Positions 24,533 to 36,473 of a stretch of 64,000 nucleotides of DNA are shown piece after piece. The notes below the pieces were generated by a model. That model had not been told where the DNA came from and searched no databases. It saw nothing but the letters and a program-made list of their open reading frames with translations. Position 1 is the stretch's first letter, and every line of letters starts with the position of its first letter. Origin of the DNA: Cardiocondyla obscurior (lineage: Eukaryota > Arthropoda > Insecta > Hymenoptera > Formicidae); NCBI RefSeq assembly GCF_019399895.1, contig NC_091887.1, positions 3,286,001-3,350,000 on the forward strand, written 5' to 3'. The translations under genes were made by a program, and so were the position numbers.

Positions 24533-25227
24533 TTACAGCTGACATCCAAATTTATCGAAATTCTTTGCTAAGATGTGTAAGTGAATAATCACTGTTCCCA
24601 TACTTTGTGTTAATACTTCAAACCTGTCTAATGTGTTGATTAAAACATTAGGTGACTTTAGTTGTAAACTTTTTCCTAAGAATTTATCATGTAATCTGTC
24701 TTTCCAACCACCTATGTAAAAATTTAATTAAAAAAGTAATAATAAACTTTAATATATAATTATTAAAGTTTTATATATTTAAATTGTAAATATACCAATA
24801 GGTTTCCATGTATGACAATTTAAACTGGAAAATCCTGGTGTTAATGGAATATTATACACTCCATATGAAAGAAATATTAGCCTTCCATAATTATCTCTAC
24901 AAAATATTTGTAATAATAATTTCGGAGGACTTTGTAACGTTTGAGTTGTATAGTGTAAATCTACAGGATGATCCCAAATTGGATTGTTAGTATAAAGATC
25001 ACAACTTTCTTGTGTTTGTCCTTCTTTATCTCCTGATATAATTTTCCAACCATTACCTATATTAATATCAACAATTTATTATTAAATGACAAATCTATTT
25101 CATTTGTAAATAGTTTAATTTTCTTTTATTTATACTTACCAGCATAAAAGTTCCATTTGCAGAGTAGGTGTGACTGTTTAAAATTTTTTGCAGATGAGAT
25201 TTGTCCAATTATATGCAACTCAGCCAT
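24533..25227 (-). CDS. B9d2: B9 domain-containing protein 2
   Basis: B9D2 (a C2-like B9 domain protein) is a core MKS/B9 complex subunit at the ciliary transition zone, working with B9D1, MKS1 and tectonics. Three exons, 25227-25140, 25056-24796 and 24711-24533, give 175 residues, the usual length for the family. Conserved blocks in order: MAELHIIGQISSAKNF at the N-terminus, LLCKWNFYAG, GWKIISGDKEGQTQ, WDHPVDLHYTTQTLQ, PPKLLLQIFCRDNYGR, YGVYNIPLTPG, CHTWKPIGGW, and the C-terminal LHILAKNFDKFG. All splice borders are GT/AG and phases agree. In insects, MKS genes are expected to be expressed in ciliated sensory neurons and possibly in sperm. An X-box lies about 435 bp upstream. The neighbouring tectonic gene has the same orientation and the same complex. 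Confidence 0.95.
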
Positions 25228-25661
25228 TCCACAAGATCATGTTGTGATTTACAAAATATAGTAGTGGTTTAAAATGCACTTTTCTTCACAATAGTCTTGA
25301 TAAAGAATTTAATACTTATCTGTAGTTTAATATAAAGAAAAAAAATCTTAAAATATTAATTCTTTAAACTCAATTATAAGCTAAAGAACAAATCTTAAAA
25401 GATACACACTATTATATAAAATAATATGAGATATTAGATAAATTATTAACGCACTAACAAGAGACACGGTAATGTCTCACACTAAGTGTATGCGTAAAAC
25501 ACGTAATAAAATTTATTAAAATAATAAGAAACATATTTTCTTTTAATACGTACGTTTTTATAAAATACGTAAAACGTAAAACACCTTTGCTTGCACTTAA
25601 AAACCTACTTCTGATAGTAGTTACTTTATAATGATTGTCATTTGTTAATGTTGACAGAGGC

Positions 25662-25675
25662 GTCGCTATGACAAC
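25662..25675. promoter_or_regulatory. RFX X-box motif upstream of B9D2
   Basis: GTCGCTATGACAAC fits the 14-bp nematode/fly X-box consensus GTHNYYATRRNAAC at every position. RFX factors (DAF-19, fly Rfx) use this site to activate genes for cilia. It lies 435 bases upstream of the B9D2 ATG and 575 bases upstream of the ClpP ATG. Since B9D2 and tectonic are ciliary genes, regulation of B9D2, and perhaps of both, is the natural reading. The transcription start is not known. Confidence 0.65.
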
Positions 25676-25889
25676 AAGTAATAACTGATCCGTTAATAGT
25701 GAGCTGAGGCAGTCCCAAATTTTTTTTTCTCTAACTCAAAAATTAAATTATAAGATATAAAAGTTAATTGTTTTTTATAATTCTGATTGATTAGTAATAT
25801 TTTCGATTCTGTAAATTATGTTATTGTAAGAAATTAGAAAATAATTCGGTTTTCTTAGTTCTGTTCCACTATTTCAGACTCCATGCGAC

Positions 25890-25951
25890 ACACGATATCC
25901 AATAAAAACTTTGCTTTCCTGTAGAAACAGAATTTTCATTGGATATCGTGT
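25890..25951. repeat. 14-bp perfect inverted repeat
   Basis: ACACGATATCCAAT (25890-25903) is exactly mirrored by ATTGGATATCGTGT (25938-25951), with a 34-base loop. The arms extend imperfectly inward through A-rich and T-rich bases. It lies about 300 bp upstream of ClpP. It could be a paired binding site, a hairpin or a small transposon remnant. Confidence 0.85.
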
Positions 25952-26249
25952 ATTCCTCACGGCTTAAATTGCGTTGATCCCTGATTGGCGTATATTTTCA
26001 GATCTAAAGGAATAGAAACACAGTTTTCGTGTCGGTATGACAGATTTTCTAACCATAAGCACGACAAGTTACAAAGTTTAATTATTTACTTTTATAGTCA
26101 CAAACGATAATTTTTGTTTATCGAATCTGTATTTTCATACAAAAATACATCGATTGAGCATATTTGTATCAAAATCTAGATAGAACACACTGAAATGAAT
26201 ATTTCCTATATTTCTTTTTAAATAATTAATATACTATCAATCTGTAAAA

Positions 26250-27205
26250 ATGCTACCAAGAATAAATAATTTGCTGCAAATTACTGTGAGTATTATGTTT
26301 GTATAAAAACTTTGCTAATAAAAGTATAAATAATAAGTAAAAATTAAATTAACTTTTTTGTTTTTGATAGGCTCATAGATACAAAATATGCAACAGATAT
26401 TTAAATTTTGTTCCTATTGTAGTAGAACAAAGTGGACGTGGAGAACGAGCATATGACATTTATTCGCGTCTTTTAAAGGAGAGAATTATTTGTCTCATGG
26501 GTCCTGTACGATATATATATATTACTTTTTTTTTTTAAATATTTATTTATAATTTGAAGGCAATACAATCATTTATGTCTTTCTTTCTAACAGGTTACCG
26601 ATGTTGTCGCCTCAGCAGTGATTGCTCAACTTCTTTTTCTTCAATCAGAAAGCAGCAAAAATCCAATTCATTTGTATATTAATTCACCTGGTGGAAGTGT
26701 AACAGCAGGACTTGGGATATATGATACTATGCAATATGTTCTACCTCCTATCTCTACCTGGTGTGTGGGTCAGGCATGTTCTATGGCAAGTCTACTTTTA
26801 GCAGCTGGGACCAAAGGTATGCGTCATTCATTACCAAATGCCAGAATCATGATACATCAACCGTCAGGAGGAGTACAAGGACAAGCTACAGATATCCAGA
26901 TACAAGCTACGGAAATCCTTAAATTAAAACAACAGATCAACGAGTTGTATGTTAAGCATACTGGGCAAGAGTTAGAAGAAATAGGTAATGTCTACTGCAA
27001 AGTCTGTTTTAAGGTTTATCCCACATAAAATTATTTATCTTGTAAAAATTATGTTGCAGCAAAGAGTATGGAAAGAGATAATTTTATGAGCCCGACACAA
27101 GCCAAAGAATTTGGTATTATAGATAAAATATTGGCACATCCTATGCAAGAAGAAACTGCAGAAACAGCAATAAAAAAAATGGATGATATAACGACAAAGT
27201 CTTAA
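26250..27205 (+). CDS. ClpP: ClpP protease subunit, mitochondrial
   Basis: Proteolytic subunit of the mitochondrial ClpXP protease, a serine peptidase forming a double heptameric barrel in the matrix. Four exons, 26250-26285, 26371-26505, 26594-26984 and 27060-27205, give 235 residues. The N-terminus (MLPRINNLLQI... AHRYK) is basic and fits a matrix presequence. The mature part begins near FVPIVVEQSGRGERAYDIYS. The catalytic triad is visible: Ser in GQACSMASLL, His in ARIMIHQPSGG and Asp in SMERDNFMSP. The oxyanion-hole motif INSPGGSVTAGLGIYDTMQ is present. There is no long C-terminal extension of the vertebrate type; the tail is short and charged. The gene is divergent to B9D2 and converges on LIX1. 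Lon, the other matrix protease, lies about 12 kb to the left. Confidence 0.97.
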
Positions 27206-27252
27206 TACTATTAAATAGGACAGGTGTAGAGGTTCCATTTTATTGTTGTTAT

Positions 27253-27258
27253 AATAAA
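27253..27258 (+). terminator. Poly(A) signal of ClpP
   Basis: AATAAA 48 bases past the ClpP stop codon, the first such signal on this strand. Confidence 0.6.
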
Positions 27259-28109
27259 AAAGAAAGATTAACGCATTAAAAAATGTGTTATTTAATAATA
27301 AACTATTAATAAAACAATTATAAACTATATCCTAAATTGTATTCAACTGAAAGTGATATGTTCACTTTCAAATTGGCATATATAAAATGTACTGATTTAT
27401 AACAGCATATGAATGAGTATTAAGGTGATACATAATTATTTTTTCCTTCAGAGTATATTTTTAGGCAAGCGCGATATAATAAAACCAAGTGTTTAATTTG
27501 TAACACTTTAAGTAAAAAAAAAACTTTTTTATTTAAAGAACCTGTTGTTATGTGTTCTAGATTTGTCTTTTACAACTTGTAATATCGTTTAAAATTTACA
27601 GAGTCAGCATTGTTATAGAACATAAATTATATTGTTTTTATATATGCCTACCCTGTTTATATAATTATCTTAAAATTTTCTCTTAAAATTGTGTATTATT
27701 ATTGAGAATCACGGACGAAAGCTGCATTGAAAAACAGTAAAATTAGAATTGAGAATTGTGCACAAATGTAATTTTTTTTTTGTCAGTTTCAAATATTTTA
27801 TAAAATTATAATATATTGGTCATAATTTGTTGAATTGTGTCTCGTTATATTCCAATGATATATATATTAAGCAAAAGTCTTACTTCAAAATACAGATAGT
27901 GGAAGACGAAGCTTTGTGTTATGAAATATTTACACACATAAGGGAATTCGTAAAATATAAAAATGTATATCTTATATATTGTGTGTAGTATACTTTTATA
28001 ACTCTTAGTAATGACATTTATATATACTTAATATACCTAACATACTTCTATATATCGAAATATCCCATTTAAGATCTATTATCACCAGGAATGCTTTATA
28101 AAAAGAAAC

Positions 28110-28136
28110 CTCTATAAAGAAATACGCTTTATAGAG
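28110..28136. repeat. Perfect 10-bp hairpin in the ClpP/LIX1 3' region
   Basis: CTCTATAAAG and CTTTATAGAG form a perfect 10-bp stem with a 7-base loop (AAATACG). Related CTTTATA strings flank it on both sides. It lies about 170 bases past the LIX1 stop, so it may be in that 3' UTR. Confidence 0.8.
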
Positions 28137-28306
28137 CTTTATATAAAAAGGACGGAGTAGTTTTTGTGCCTTAAAGTTAGGCTCTAAAAAGATTTAAGTA
28201 AAACGATCTTTATAAAACAATCTAAGAAAAACTGCTTTTTTAAAAATCTTATCTTTCATAAGAAAACCAGTCTTTTATGCATCATTTATCTCAGCAATAT
28301 CAAAAT

Positions 28307-29194
28307 TCACTGTGGACAAACCTGTGCATGTGCAAGCATTAGTATATCTTTCTTCTCTTTTGGAAATCTAAGTTCTCGTCCTGCTAATCGAGCAGTTTCG
28401 AGTTCACGCTCGGCTAAAGCCAATTCCATGGCAACGATTCCACCGCCACTTTCGTGTTCTCTAGCAACCCAGTCTAATGCCATTTGGCTACGCATATCGT
28501 CGTCTAATGCCCGATGACTGTAATGCGCGACTACTTCCTGCCTGCTGCACTGCCTTTCCCTCATAGCTTTTAAAGAGCCATTCCAATGAAGTAATTGAAA
28601 AACTGTCATTAATTCTTGAAATTCCAACATTGTTCTGCCCCTGTTGCACTCTAACATAAAACGAAATGCACCTATACCTGTGTTTGGATCTTCTTTCTCA
28701 TCACCATTTCCCTGAAAGCATGTGTATAAGTATCTTTATTACAATTTAATGTAAAAAATAATTCTTATGTTATTTACTTGCACAACTTGACTACTGACTC
28801 CATTAGATGTTGCTGAGGGTTTAGCAAAACTAGCCCTTGCCTCTGCAACAGCTTTTTCAATAAAATCATCAGTAATTTTTCGTGATGGATGTTCATTAAA
28901 CACAGAGTTCATTAGTGCAATTTTTGCAGCCGATCTACGTGCTTCTGCTTTAGTAGGACAATTTTGGAAACTTCCAAAACAAGATCCTCCAGGAAGTGTG
29001 ACATAACAAACATAAGGTGGATTAGCACCAGGAACAGATTCATAAATAACTAATGCTCCATTTCTCAATTCTGTTCCTCTCGCTTGTTTCATCTGCCAAA
29101 ATTCTTGCAGTGCCTCCACAACATTTACTGTATATATAAAAATGTATATATAAAATTAAAAAGTTTATTAAATTACATTAAAAATGTAATATAA

Positions 29195-29243
<49 letters not shown>

Positions 29244-29408
29244 TATACCTCTGCCATAACCTTGACTGTGTTTTGCAAAACTATTGACAACTGCATCCAC
29301 AGCTTCTCTTAAAACTTGTTTAGCACGAGCATCTACCAGTCCACCACCTGTGACCCCCATATTTTCGGACACACATGATTTTGTTTTAACTGGCATCATG
29401 CCCTGCAT
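28307..29408 (-). CDS. lft: LIX1 family protein (lowfat)
   Basis: Orthologue of vertebrate LIX1/LIX1L and Drosophila lowfat. Lowfat binds the cytoplasmic parts of the protocadherins Fat and Dachsous and tunes their levels, thereby affecting planar polarity and growth. Three exons, 29408-29249, 29127-28778 and 28711-28307, give 304 residues. Hallmarks: VVEALQEFWQMKQ, the dsRBD-like fold around VIYESVPGANPPYVCYVTLP and GGSCFGSFQNCPTKAEARRS, then FNEHPSRKITDDFI, TMLEFQELMTVFQLLHWNGS, RQEVVAHYSHRALDDDMRSQ, and the C-terminal helix ELETARLAGRELRFPKEKKD. I start at the first ATG (29408); a second ATG pair at 29399 and 29396 is also possible. No signal peptide or membrane segment, so cytoplasmic. 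Exon 2 begins after an AT-microsatellite intron. Confidence 0.95.
29191..29248. repeat. AT-rich microsatellite in LIX1 intron 1
   Basis: ATAAAT units followed by an AT dinucleotide run fill most of the 121-bp first intron of LIX1 and reach almost to the splice donor. Confidence 0.9.
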
Positions 29409-32260
29409 TACTCAGAAACTTGCATTTATTTATTCTGTAAAAATACAGTACATCTCTTTAGCATTACATCTAATCTCTCAACTAAATGGTAAGAGCATTC
29501 TTCATCCATTTATTACATCACAATCTTCAAGTTTCAAAGAATATCACAACATATTGTATGTACATCAAGAAAGTAAAAACTATCTTAAGATTTATAAATC
29601 TTATTTAATAAGTGTAAATCATACGTAAAACAAATTACATTTATTGCCAGAAACAAGATTTCTATCTAGTCAAATGAGAAATACGGATATGCAGATTCTA
29701 AGTGTGACAAGCACAGTACAAATCGCTGTCAGCGTTTTAACATTCGGATTCGGGATCACGATTAAGTCAGAGTGCCCGCTGTCAGTGACAACGGGGCGAC
29801 TCGGTATTCGGTCCCGTATTTACTCACCGAAAAAATCGACGAGACAATGCCGCGTACGGTCTTTTTGACGGCCGTCGACGTACGGCTCGACGGCCGAGTG
29901 TCGGGTGTTGGGTGTCAAATGCTGCGCGACGGCAACGGGAGCGGTAGCGACAGCGTAGCGTCGTGGCATCAGGCGAAAAAGAACCAGGAAGTCCGGCCGC
30001 ACGAAGAACCCGGGTACCCAGGAATTCGCGTAAATTACTCTCCGATCGGGGCACCGCAGCCGCCGCACCGAGCGCCGCGGGATCAAATTGCAAGACACAT
30101 ATAACGCGTTTAATGGCCCCGGACCGCTGACAATTTCCAGAAAACCAGGACCGTACGCTTTGCGCGGTGCGTCTTGTTCGGCGTACGCGAGTCCCACTTG
30201 CCGCAGTGCCGCTTTGTCGTCGAGCCACTTGGGAGCCCGACTGCCCGAGGCCAGTCGAAGCAGAGACCTGCCAACCGAGTGGTAAGTATCTGGCCGTTCT
30301 TTTTTTTATTCTTTTTGTATTCTTTTCATGCTAACGGGTCGTTTAGTGCACTACGTCGGGTCAAAGTCGAATCAACTAGAGTCGAATTAAGTTGTGCACT
30401 TTGGCGTGTGTCCAGAGTTATTTCGCAAGACGCTTGAACATTTAACCGTATTCAACGTTTGGGCCTCAAAAATAAAAACTCCACCGACAGCATTTCCCAT
30501 ACAACAAATACGTATAGTATTTCTACGTCGAAAAACGACGCCACTATATCAGAGTCACTCTTAAATTAAAACAATGTAATTAAAGTGCATAAAACAAGAG
30601 CGCCGCAAGCGGCGCAGAAGACAACCAAAAGGAATCTATGTGGAGGCGCGGGAAACATAAAGTCACTCACACAAATTCAATAAGGGGAGGAAACCGCGAG
30701 GTCGGGGATAAAACAAATCTGTGTGGTGTTAAATGAGTGTTAATGGCCTTGAAAAATGCCAAAAAGAGTCGTCGAAGTCTGGGAAGGGGGGTCACGAAGC
30801 AACGGAAGGACGTCTCGGCGATCAAATGCTTCTTACACATCAGTACTTCTAACGTATTACATACATTGAAAAAAATATTTCTTAAAGATCTCAAAGTTTT
30901 TTTTATTACTTAGATCTGTATTATTACGCCAAATTAGTTATTAAAATAAACGTGGAATCGTTACAATAACATGGAATATATTACGTTACAATAATAAAGG
31001 ATAACATAAATAATTAACTTTAATATAACGTCGACAAATAAATATCTGTACATAATTTTCAAAAAGCTTAGGAGACGGATACAAATAAAATATTTACAAA
31101 GATATGAAAAATTATTATTAGTCTTATTTCAGCGCATCTGCGATACACTGTGATGCAAAGGAGAGTGGAATTTGTTACACTAAATTGTCTTACGTACAAG
31201 CATTATGAGCGTATCATGAAACTCGTAACGCGATGCTTCAAAGGCAAAACGATTGAGCAAAAGCTTATTCCAAACTTGTACAATAAAGATTAAACAAATC
31301 TTCGTTTACATATGAAAGAATAGTAAAAATCATCATTATACATTTAATTTTTCCATTAGGGCAGCAGTTCTTTTTTTCTTTATCGATATTTAAAAGAATT
31401 GTATATAGATTAAATTTAAATAAATTATTAATATACGAAAAAATATATGCTTATGTATAAGGCACGTAATCAGTCATAGGTTCTCTAAATATATTGTATA
31501 AATATTCCGCCTGATTTAAAATGCCTTGAAATATCTTTTCATGCAGCGATATTTAATTTTTAAGAAGAACGAATGATGAACGTATTAATGATCAATTTTA
31601 CAGACAAAAATTTACTTCTTTATAGAACTTTTTTTTTATTTGAGAAGAAATTGATATTAAGTTTTATCAATTCTATTGCTATTTAATAATCGTTTCGATT
31701 TCTATATTATGCCTTCATAAATATCATTTTATTCTTTTATATCATGCTTGTATAGTTTAGCATGACCAGTAAAATTGTGGCATGTGCGTGTACGCTTGTA
31801 CAAATTACATTAATTAAAAAATATTTATCCTAAATATATTTTTGTAACATACATCTCGAATCCCTCGAGCGATTACGATAATTGGCACTCAAATATAATT
31901 TACATACTAATAAAATATATTATACTGCGTACAGGCACTTATTAAACAATAAATAATCACGAATATATGTATATATAAAAATTACTTTCGCATATATATA
32001 TATATATATATGTATACAATATAAAAATTGTGAATCTATTGACGATAGTACATATCACTTGCTCGCGCATTATCGTTAATACTTATGCAATTGTGCAAAC
32101 TGTTAATAGACGGTAATGGTCGATGCTTTATGTGTTTCCATCTATATTCTATTTCTATATCTTATTTAAAACAAAGTACGATGCGTGCGAAATGCACTTT
32201 TAAATTCGGATGTCACAGTTTGGAATTTTTCGCAATAATCAGACTACGAATCTCGCGCTC
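29409..32260. other. LIX1 upstream region, no gene seen
   Basis: 29760-30290 is GC- and CpG-rich with overlapping open frames on both strands that I judge to be CpG-island artefacts; it is the likely LIX1 promoter or 5' leader. A very strong plus-strand donor, GAGTG|GTAAGTATC, at 30281-30282 hints at a divergent transcript. 30900-32260 is AT-rich, without convincing frames, and should include the 3' UTR of the SLC7 gene. Confidence 0.5.
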
Positions 32261-35200
32261 TCATTCCGTCTTGTCTTCTTGCACACACATAAATAGCTTT
32301 GCACACGCCATGTTGAAATTATCTGTTAAAAAAAAGGTATAATAACAGCACATATAATAATATATGAAATATATTATAATCGCAATGTCCCAGATAGCAC
32401 AAAACGTCCTCAGGATTATCCTGAAAATGTCCAGGATATCCTAAGAGATTTATACGATGTAGGATATCCTCAGGATATTCTGCGCGAATAACAGGATGTC
32501 CTTAGGATATCCAAAAAATATCCTTGTGCTATCTGGGGTGTTACGTAAACGAGAATGATTACGTGCAGCCAATTGTTTTAACAAGCTTTGAGTATAACTT
32601 ACGGGATCCATTGACGAGCCAAGCGGGCTTTGATTTCCAATCGATAAAGATACAATATACGGGAATACCAGACAAGATTATGATTATGCCCACACCTACT
32701 TCCCATGGTGAGACGTAACACGGAAAGGTGACCAGGAATGCACAGATTACGAAAAAGATTATTGGTAAAATTATAGAAACCTGAAAAATAAAATATCCAA
32801 AACGTAATTTAATTTATGATGAAAAAATGAAAAATGCATAATTTAAAAAATTAAATTGCCAAATGTTGCCTACCTTTATAGGACGATGGAGATCGGGCTT
32901 TTTATAACGTAGCCACAACAGACCAGATACGGAGAGTGTGGTAAATAGAGCCTCAACGAAGCTGACATAATTTATTAGTACGTAGACATCCTCTATGATG
33001 AGGAGCACCAGGGTGATAATGCACTAGAAACGGAAATTATAGTTTAACGCTCGGAATTGGAGTTCGACTAGAAGAATAGAAAAATTGCTCCGCATGCGTA
33101 TCGGCACTTTTAGAATTTATTATCAACGACAATTAAAGCGTATTAATGTTCAGTTCTAAATAATTGTGCAATAAAATTTAAAATTAATATTTTATTTAAT
33201 GGAAAAAGTAAAATTAATTCTCTCTCTCTCTCTCTCTCTCTTTTTAAATTCGATCTAAGTAAAATAGTTTTATTTTTTTTAATAAGAAATCTAAACGAAG
33301 ATCTATAGATTATCTAAATCTCTTATATCTAAAACACAAAAAAAAAAAATTTGAATATTTTGGAATTTATTATAATCTCTGTTAAGTACCATATAATTAA
33401 TTGTATCTCTATCAAAAATTAAACAGGGTTATTGTGACAGCATGACTTTGAGCACGGTCAATCCTTTTAATCCTATCGCAGAAAGGAATGGAGATTACGA
33501 CCAGACTTCCGTTACCGTTCGTCAAAGAGACACGGGGCCAGAGAGCAACATGAAAGCATCAATTTATCATGTTTAATTAACAAATCGCAAATCAAGATGT
33601 CGAGCTGCACAATAACGTGCCGCTGCCTGTGTCGCTTCGTTTATTTCATCAAGACGCCGGCTTTAATGTAATTTCGCGGGGCCCAATTTATACACTTCAA
33701 TTAATTCTATTCCCAGCAATTGGATGGGCGGAATTATCGCGCGCTAAGCACAGATTATTTCGTATTGAGTACAGTAAAGTGTATAATGTACCGATCACTT
33801 TCTTCAAACATTTGTATTATATGTATAGTACCTATCTTCTTTCAGGTAAGATATTTAAGCTGCAAAATTTTAGTATCATTGCACAGAAATATACAAATAA
33901 CATACCAATTAAAATTTGAACCCTTGAGTTTCATGATAAATATAATATTGTATTTTAATCTTAACATGTCAATTAATATCTATGTAAAACGTTTATGTTT
34001 ATCAACGTGATTCATTGTCACATCCCGTTTCCGTTATCGCCAGACGAATGCTACTCCACAAACATATTTGATTTCCACGACGCGATAACGTAGTAATGAA
34101 AAATTTAAAAATTATTGAGGGGTAATCAAAACGATACGCACAAAATAAATACGTTCTATTAAGACGTTGTGTGATTTTCGAGGTAAACGACTTGCAATCA
34201 GTCGTTGCAAAATTGAACAAGTTTGCATTATTTAGTTTTGCTTATTCGAGTTTTGTTTACAAAAAAAAAAAAAAAAAAGAAATTTTGTTATAGTCGTCTT
34301 TTTTTAACGTTTTACAAGGGTAATACTTACAAGGAAAATGAGGGATGGCATCGGCGTCAAGTTGCGGACATTAATAAGGGCAATGGCAGTGGGAAGATGT
34401 CCGTTTCGAGCGCCGACAAAGAATAATCTGGCTGATGCAAAAATTGCACCGTTTAATGCTCCGAAAGTCGAGCATGCCACGAAGAACGGCATGATCCAGG
34501 ACATAACACCCAACAGTTTATCGCCGAAGGTCTAGAAAGGAAATTCCGATTTAATGCTAAACTAGCGAAAGTGGAACAGTATCTTGATCATAGTAGAAAG
34601 GAATTGCAGGATCGCGCATTTTTTTTTTCTATATGAAATTAATTTGTGCTAAATTAATTTTATTCATAATATCGTATAATTAATTGATTATTGCTTAACG
34701 TTTCTTGTTTCGATGAAAAATTCTTTTAATTGTTTATTGCTTTGTTGACGATAAAATAATCTGTATAAGTACAATCACTTGGCGGTGAACTAATCATAAA
34801 TCAATACTCTACATGTTTGAAGTGATTATTAAATACTTACAACAGCGACAGCATTCGATGCGAGTATTTCGTCTTGTGTGAGGACAACAAAGTAAGCGAT
34901 GTTCGCGAAAACATAAATCACTGTAACCAGCGGCAATGATATACAAATCGCCTTCGGAAGATTCCTGTAAAAGTGATAGAAACAACAATCGTAAAAGTTT
35001 CCACGCTTCCAAGTCTCCGTTACGTTATCTTCGTGGAGATGAAAGTATACGTTTCAATCGAGTGTAAAATTAATTTCTAAACAAAATATAAAATTTAACA
35101 TAAGTTTAAAAACCGAATCAAATATTAATTTTATACAAATTAGTAATACAAGGTATTTTTATTCTATTGCAATAAAGCTGCCGAGAGTTTTATCCTAATA

Positions 35201-36438
35201 TATTTACAGAGCCATTACTTGTAGGGATCTTTGAGTTCCTCCGTTACAAAGTTGAGGTAATTCCAACCCGAGTAGGAGAATAATCCGGAATAAATCGCCA
35301 GAGCGATGTAACCGGGCTGAGTGTTCGTGCCAGCCATCGGAGATTCAAAATTTTCTGTATGGCCAGTACAGAGCCACCAGAAACCGGCCACCATGATAAT
35401 TATAAGAGCGAAGATTTTGGTGCCTGTGAAAATGTCCTGCACTCTGGTTGCCCATTTGACATTGTAGCAATTGATGACTGTTAGCAAACCTGCAAAAGCA
35501 ACATAAGTATTGGCGCAAGTCGTTTACAATTTCTACAAAGAAATATGCTATACATTTCGTTTCACGTTATGGACCTCTTAGGAATAATGGCTACAAATAA
35601 CGCCGTTGCCTGTCGCGCTCGCTCATCCGCAGCCACCTTATCGCTTTTACGTTAGACATAAATAAAATAAAATAAAATAAAATAAAAAAATGTTTATTCA
35701 TCTTACACGTGATTACAGCTGCTAGTAGTCGTACCGCTGCATACGGCGGCTCACATCCGGGCCATGCAGGTTGTAATATATACTGAGCGAACGTGAGTGC
35801 TGTGATCGCGTTTCCCGTTGGTACCAGAACGAACAAAGCCACCCAGAGGTAAAGAAACGCTGGTAAAGGTCCGAAGGCATCGCTGATGTACGCGTAATCG
35901 CCACCGGACTTGGGGATCATTGTACCTGCGTAAATACAAAGAAATCTTATTTACTTTTAAGTAAATTATTAATTTAAATTAACTATTCTACTAAAAATAA
36001 AAAATATATAAATTTTCTTATAACTGGAATATATGATAAAAAAAATTTGTTACAAGCAACAACGAGTTTTCTCATAGTTGGTAGCGTATTAATTAAGTCG
36101 GTAAATCTTAGGTAATGGATATCGTACGAGTATGTATCAACATACGACCGTGGCATAGTGATGACACGTGCGTCTTCAAACAGTATCGTTGTCGTAATAG
36201 TACTGTCGTTAACTAGGGATGCTATCATATATCAAACACAATACAAGGTGAGTAAAAAAAATAAGCATTTATTTCTTAAAAAAAAAGATATTTCGCACTT
36301 TAAATACGTGGCAAAATATAAAAAATTTTACTTAATAAATGTACAAGTAAAACATTTTTAATTGATTAATTATGTAGACAATTTTTATCAAACATTATTG
36401 TTTCCAGGTAAGTTGCTTGTACCAATACTTAATTTCTG

Positions 36439-36473
<35 letters not shown>

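Larger units (their letters stand above)
25228..26249. promoter_or_regulatory. Divergent promoter region, B9D2 and ClpP
   Basis: 1022 bases separate the divergent start codons of B9D2 (minus) and ClpP (plus). The region holds a perfect X-box (25662-25675), a 14-bp inverted repeat (25890-25951) and a short hairpin GAGACA/TGTCTC near 25461-25478. No coding frame is convincing. Promoter activity is inferred from gene orientation. Confidence 0.55.
27206..28306. other. Convergent 3' region of ClpP and LIX1
   Basis: 1.1 kb of AT-rich DNA between two converging genes, presumably their 3' UTRs. No coding frame is seen. It contains the ClpP poly(A) signal and a short perfect hairpin. Confidence 0.65.

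Noticed and set aside
29772..30285. Several overlapping ORFs upstream of LIX1
   Set aside because: They are open on both strands at once in CpG-rich DNA, which is typical of a GC-rich leader rather than coding sequence.
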